NCBI RefSeq assembly: GCF_019749255.1
Contig: NZ_JACWFH010000006.1
Span: forward strand, 1 to 64,000
Reading direction: 5' to 3'
Length of the DNA: 64,000 bases
Origin: Mesobacillus maritimus
GTDB taxonomy: Bacteria; Bacillota; Bacilli; Bacillales; Cytobacillaceae
This document shows positions 61,084-64,000 of the stretch, piece after piece (position 1 is the stretch's first letter; each line of letters opens with the position of its first letter). The position numbers and the translations under genes are program-made. The notes under the pieces are model-generated. The model made no database searches and had not been told where the DNA came from. It saw only the letters and a list, made by a program, of their open reading frames with translations.

Positions 61084-61590
61084 TTAGTCCGCAATAATCA
61101 TTCTTTTTAAAAAATCTATTTTTCTATCATCTTTATGATTATTTTTATCTGCACGATAGCTATCTTTAGATGAGGCCTCGTAAACACGTAGGTATTGTTT
61201 AGGAGTTAATAAATAATACTTTACGTCTCCCGTTTGTTGGTTTTCTAATTCATCCAACGGTACACCCGCGAACTCTGGTAAAGTATCCACAATTCCAAAC
61301 TCAACGGATAATCCATCCTTTGAAAACTCATGTTCATGTAAGTCAACCAAATGGTAATCCATCTTTTGCATGAGTTTCATGATTTCATTCCAGTTATGTA
61401 TCGATTCTTCAGCTGGAACTTCCCATCCTCGTTCATCCCCAGGCACATGGATATCCAGGTCTTGGGCATCCCAACTCTTTTCTGTCACGACCTCTAAGCC
61501 AACCGACCCCATTAATAATGGGATAATGTCAATCTCATTTAGTTTTTTGGCAATTCTAAGAAACTCAGCAAACTTATGAGTAGAATGCAC
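61084..61590 (-). CDS. Nucleotidyltransferase-like protein
   Basis: A 168-residue protein. LLMGSVGLEVVTEKSWDAQD followed by LDIHVPG gives a GSxG...DxD pattern of the nucleotidyltransferase fold, as in AbiEii-type or aminoglycoside adenylyltransferase-like proteins. A later acidic strand (LSVEFGIVD) could supply the third acidic residue. I recall Bacillus homologues wrongly labelled phosphoribosylanthranilate isomerase. Substrate unknown. GGGGAGGAGAATAAAAGTGC lies before the start. Confidence 0.7.
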   Translation of the reverse strand: MHSTHKFAEFLRIAKKLNEIDIIPLLMGSVGLEVVTEKSWDAQDLDIHVPGDERGWEVPAEESIHNWNEIMKLMQKMDYHLVDLHEHEFSKDGLSVEFGIVDTLPEFAGVPLDELENQQTGDVKYYLLTPKQYLRVYEASSKDSYRADKNNHKDDRKIDFLKRMIIAD

Positions 61591-61619
61591 TTTTATTCTC
61601 CTCCCCTTTCGTATCTGGT

Positions 61620-62180
61620 TTATACACGATAGATTAGTTGCACAACACCAGAGGAGAACGTCCTAGTCTGTACCAAATTTAGATTCAATCTTTCATTAAG
61701 TTCGGTAAACAAGGGTTTTCCTTCACCCAAAACAACCGGGTGAACCGATAATCTGAATTCATCCACTAGACCTAAATGGATAAAAGTTGTGATCAGGCTT
61801 GCACCACCATAAAGCCAAATATCTTTTCCAGGTTTATTCTTTAATTGCTGTACTGCTTCGAGGATATCATCATTTATAAAAATTGCGTTCCCATCCGTCC
61901 CTTTTTGCTTTCTGGAAAACACGTATTTTTCTTTACGATAAAGGAGTTCCCACATTTCTTTTTCAGTATCATTTTCCTCTATATTGGGAGTAAATTGCCC
62001 CCATAAGTCATAGCTTTTTCTGCCATAAAAAATCGTATCAATTTGATTTAAGAAAAGGGTAAAGTCCATTTCTTCATCCATGATGCACCAATCGATTTCT
62101 CCATTCTTTCCTTCAATGAAACCATCTAAAGACACTGCTAGATCTAATAGAACTCTTCTTTGCGTTTCTTTTTCGGACAT
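61620..62180 (-). CDS. Dihydrofolate reductase-family protein (RibD C-terminal type)
   Basis: A 186-residue protein: LLDLAVSLDGFIEGKNGEID, then TIFYGRKSYDLWGQF and IWLYGGASLITTFIHLGLVD followed by HPVVLGEGKPLF are the hallmarks of the YwjB/YyaP-type RibD_C family. They bind NADPH, but the substrate is unknown and true folate reduction is unlikely. AGGGAGGAAAAAGG precedes the ATG. It lies 29 bases upstream of the nucleotidyltransferase-like gene, same strand, so the two are probably co-transcribed. Confidence 0.88.
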   Translation of the reverse strand: MSEKETQRRVLLDLAVSLDGFIEGKNGEIDWCIMDEEMDFTLFLNQIDTIFYGRKSYDLWGQFTPNIEENDTEKEMWELLYRKEKYVFSRKQKGTDGNAIFINDDILEAVQQLKNKPGKDIWLYGGASLITTFIHLGLVDEFRLSVHPVVLGEGKPLFTELNERLNLNLVQTRTFSSGVVQLIYRV

Positions 62181-62315
62181 CCTTTTTCCTCCCTACAGTA
62201 AAATGCTTAATAGATCTATCATGTCTCAAACCTGTATGCGATTCTTAATAATCATTCATGATTGCCCCTGAGGAAAAAGGCTTGTCACATCTTTTACAAG
62301 AACCACACTTCTTGT

Positions 62316-63281
62316 TTACATTTTAATCAAAATTTTCCCTTGATACTGTCTACTTTCGACTAATTGATGAGCCAATGCAGTCTCTTTTAAGGGAAAGACT
62401 TGTGCAATCGGAATTGAAACCTCGCCCGAAGCAAATCGTTCAATTACCTTTTCTGCAACAGGCTTCAATCGCTCTGGGTCACGCTCTCTTGTGGTACCCA
62501 GACTAAACCCTCTCAGGTTCCGACAACTACTATGGACATCACTTGTTCGTATGGTCCCAGCTTTCCCACTGCTGTTTCCAAATTGAACGAGCGTGCCGTA
62601 AAACGCTAAGCATTCTAAACTCTGACCGGTCACTTCACCCGCAATACTATCGAAGATAACATGTGCTCCAGCTCCATTGGTTTCTTTTAAAACTTCTTCC
62701 GAAAACGTTTCGTACGTACAAACCACATCAGCTCCTAACTTTTTCACATAGGAGGCTTTAGCGAAATTTCCAACAGTCCCGATAATTTTATTCACACCCG
62801 CGTGTTTGGCTAATTGAACTAACATGGAACCTACTCCACCACCCGCACTATGGATCACGATCGTGTCAGATGGTTTTACCTGGGCGATTTCATGAAGGAG
62901 CATATACGATAAAATTGAAACTGTAGGCATCGCTGCTGCTTGCTCAAAACCTAGACTGTCTGGAATTTTATACACCAACGATTCCTTTGCGACAACATAT
63001 TCAGCATAAGAACCGTTATTAGGAAAAGCAATTACTCGGTCCCCAACTGAAAAGGGAGAGCGAGGACCAACCTCTTCAACGACGCCGGCAACATCTAGGC
63101 CAAGCATAAGTGGAAACTTCCCCTTACCCTTGTTCCCAACTCGTTTTTTGATATCTGCATAATTCACGCTCGTATAAGCTGCCTTAATTAAAACCTCCTT
63201 CTCTCCAATGGTTGGCTTATCAACCTCTGTATATGTAAGTACATTTGCATTTCCAAATTCATATTGGATTACCGCTTTCAT
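62316..63281 (-). CDS. Quinone-oxidoreductase-type medium-chain dehydrogenase
   Basis: A 321-residue MDR protein: the nucleotide motif is IHSAGGGVGSMLVQLAKHAG and the N-terminal domain contains LMLGLDVAGVVEEVGPRSPF. No zinc-ligand cysteines are visible, fitting an NADPH:quinone reductase. It is a distant paralogue of the gene at 20050-21030 (MKAVIQYEFGNANVLTYTEV against MKAIISNQYGSPETLDYLDV). Single gene; GGGGGACGCAAAG precedes the ATG. Confidence 0.87.
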   Translation of the reverse strand: MKAVIQYEFGNANVLTYTEVDKPTIGEKEVLIKAAYTSVNYADIKKRVGNKGKGKFPLMLGLDVAGVVEEVGPRSPFSVGDRVIAFPNNGSYAEYVVAKESLVYKIPDSLGFEQAAAMPTVSILSYMLLHEIAQVKPSDTIVIHSAGGGVGSMLVQLAKHAGVNKIIGTVGNFAKASYVKKLGADVVCTYETFSEEVLKETNGAGAHVIFDSIAGEVTGQSLECLAFYGTLVQFGNSSGKAGTIRTSDVHSSCRNLRGFSLGTTRERDPERLKPVAEKVIERFASGEVSIPIAQVFPLKETALAHQLVESRQYQGKILIKM

Positions 63282-63424
63282 CTTTGCGTCCCCCGCTACC
63301 CATGTTTATTTTTTGAAATATCAGAATGAAAAACTCATTAAAAAGTGCAGCTTGTTTCTATGCCTATCACCCTAGTTTTAGGAGGTTAGACTAAAATACT
63401 CAAAGAATGACTCCGTGATTCATT

Positions 63425-63658
63425 TTAGTTAAACACAAACCCCTGAATTGATACCAAAATTGAAAACAAAGAAGCTCCCATTAATATTCCACCAATTAAT
63501 TTTTGCTTCTGTTGGAAAACACGTACCCCCATGATCAACAAAGTGAGACCTAAGAAAAGAATCATTGGGGTTTGGAAATCAACCTTTGCATTAACCATGT
63601 CTACGATTACAAAGAGCAATGTACCCACAGCGAACGTCATCTGTAAGATTTTCAGCAA
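63425..63658 (-). CDS. Small membrane protein, DUF3953 (YczI-like)
   Basis: A 77-residue protein with three hydrophobic helices (about 5-21, 28-45 and 54-74). QTPMILFLGLTLLIMGVRVF followed by QQKQKLIGG matches the DUF3953 pattern I recall from Bacillus. Role unknown. AAAGGGGAATTATTTTG precedes the start codon. Confidence 0.75.
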   Translation of the reverse strand: MLKILQMTFAVGTLLFVIVDMVNAKVDFQTPMILFLGLTLLIMGVRVFQQKQKLIGGILMGASLFSILVSIQGFVFN

Positions 63659-63814
63659 AATAATTCCCCTTTACCTTCATAATGGTTCCTATTTTATCAT
63701 AAGTGTTCTTTGATTTGTTTTTAAGGGAAAAAGCAAGGAATAATTTTCCTTTTATGGTATCCTATAAAATGAAGCTAAAAGTAAGAATAATAGAAATTTA
63801 GAAGGGAATTGTAA

Positions 63815-64000
63815 ATGAAACTATTGGTAAAAGGCTTAATTAGAGGAGTCATCCCATTAAGTGTATTGCTCGTTCTTTCTCTATACAATAAATTTCAAGG
63901 GTTAGGGCCTAATGCGGAAGTTTTCTTTTTTTATGGCCTAATCGCATTTTTCTTAGGGCTAGCAAGCGTCCTATACGAAATCAAACAATGGAGTTTTGCG
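63815..64000 (+). CDS. DUF3021-type membrane protein, 3' end outside window
   Basis: The first 62 codons are visible: MKLLVKGLIRGVIPLSVLLV followed by a second helix FFFYGLIAFFLGLASVLYEI. The pattern of an N-terminal RG(V/I)xP helix and a second helix ending in YE fits DUF3021, often encoded beside LytTR regulators. GAAGGGA precedes the ATG. The gene runs off the right edge, so the C terminus and its neighbour are unknown. Confidence 0.65.
   Translation, partial: MKLLVKGLIRGVIPLSVLLVLSLYNKFQGLGPNAEVFFFYGLIAFFLGLASVLYEIKQWSFA

Overview
The window is AT-rich chromosomal DNA from a member of the Bacillaceae (Bacillus or Neobacillus-like). The evidence is strong GGAGG-type ribosome binding sites, Bacillus protein families (YrzA/DUF2536, BstA, MhqO/MhqD, DUF3953, a NasA/NasC pair under a TnrA-type box), a putative holin-like type I toxin remnant, and a GC-rich 130-bp palindromic repeat that I remember as common in Bacillaceae. 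No rRNA, tRNA, CRISPR array or replication origin was seen.

Layout. 0.2-4.7 kb: a membrane protein, an OmpR/histidine kinase pair and a DUF418 protein. 4.8-8.3 kb: nitrate assimilation, with transporter nasA and a nasC gene broken by one in-frame amber codon. 8.4-12.5 kb: housekeeping and stress genes (HAD phosphatase, TerC, STAS, isochorismatase-like hydrolase, GNAT). 12.6-17.7 kb: a beta-glucoside locus (GPH-family transporter, GH3 glycosidase, divergent AraC regulator). 17.8-26.9 kb: mixed genes (toxin remnant, cupredoxin, flavin reductase, quinone reductases, DUF2536, DUF6241, MFS pseudogene, TipA-like MerR regulator, Hsp33 paralogue), with two exact-period minisatellites of 52 and 51 bp.

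27.4-35.6 kb is the strangest tract. Small, unrelated and often broken genes all lie on the minus strand. Nearly every gene or short operon is followed at its 3' side by the same short repeat, with core AACGCACCCGTTACTTTAAGTA and usually an upstream hairpin. The layout is that of an integron cassette array, but no integrase is visible and the cores do not match canonical attC. A decayed IS110-family element abuts one copy. The MFS gene at 51.9-53.1 kb is also bounded by two copies, like a single captured cassette.

35.8-51.1 kb is an aromatic-catabolism cluster. It has an intradiol (hydroxyquinol-type) dioxygenase, maleylacetate reductase-like dehydrogenase, two-subunit 3-oxoacid CoA-transferase, MhqO-like extradiol dioxygenase with MhqD-like hydrolase, DoxX protein, MFS importer, a luciferase-like monooxygenase with a flavin reductase and an alpha/beta hydrolase. 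A citrate synthase/citryl-CoA-lyase homologue sits where a thiolase would be expected. The divergent regulator has a MalT-like ATPase plus a SARP-type winged-helix/BTAD end. YCTTACW heptamers spaced about 11 or 22 bp recur in front of several of its operons, which suggests its binding sites.

53.5-59.6 kb is a sigma-54 unit: an iron alcohol dehydrogenase, a GntP permease and a CoA-acylating (methyl)malonate-semialdehyde dehydrogenase. It lies behind a near-perfect -24/-12 promoter with palindromic upstream sites, next to a CBS-PAS-AAA+-Fis activator. 59.9-64 kb holds assorted small enzymes and membrane proteins; the last gene runs off the window.

All calls come from reading the sequence. No database search was run, so family names rest on motif and sequence memory.
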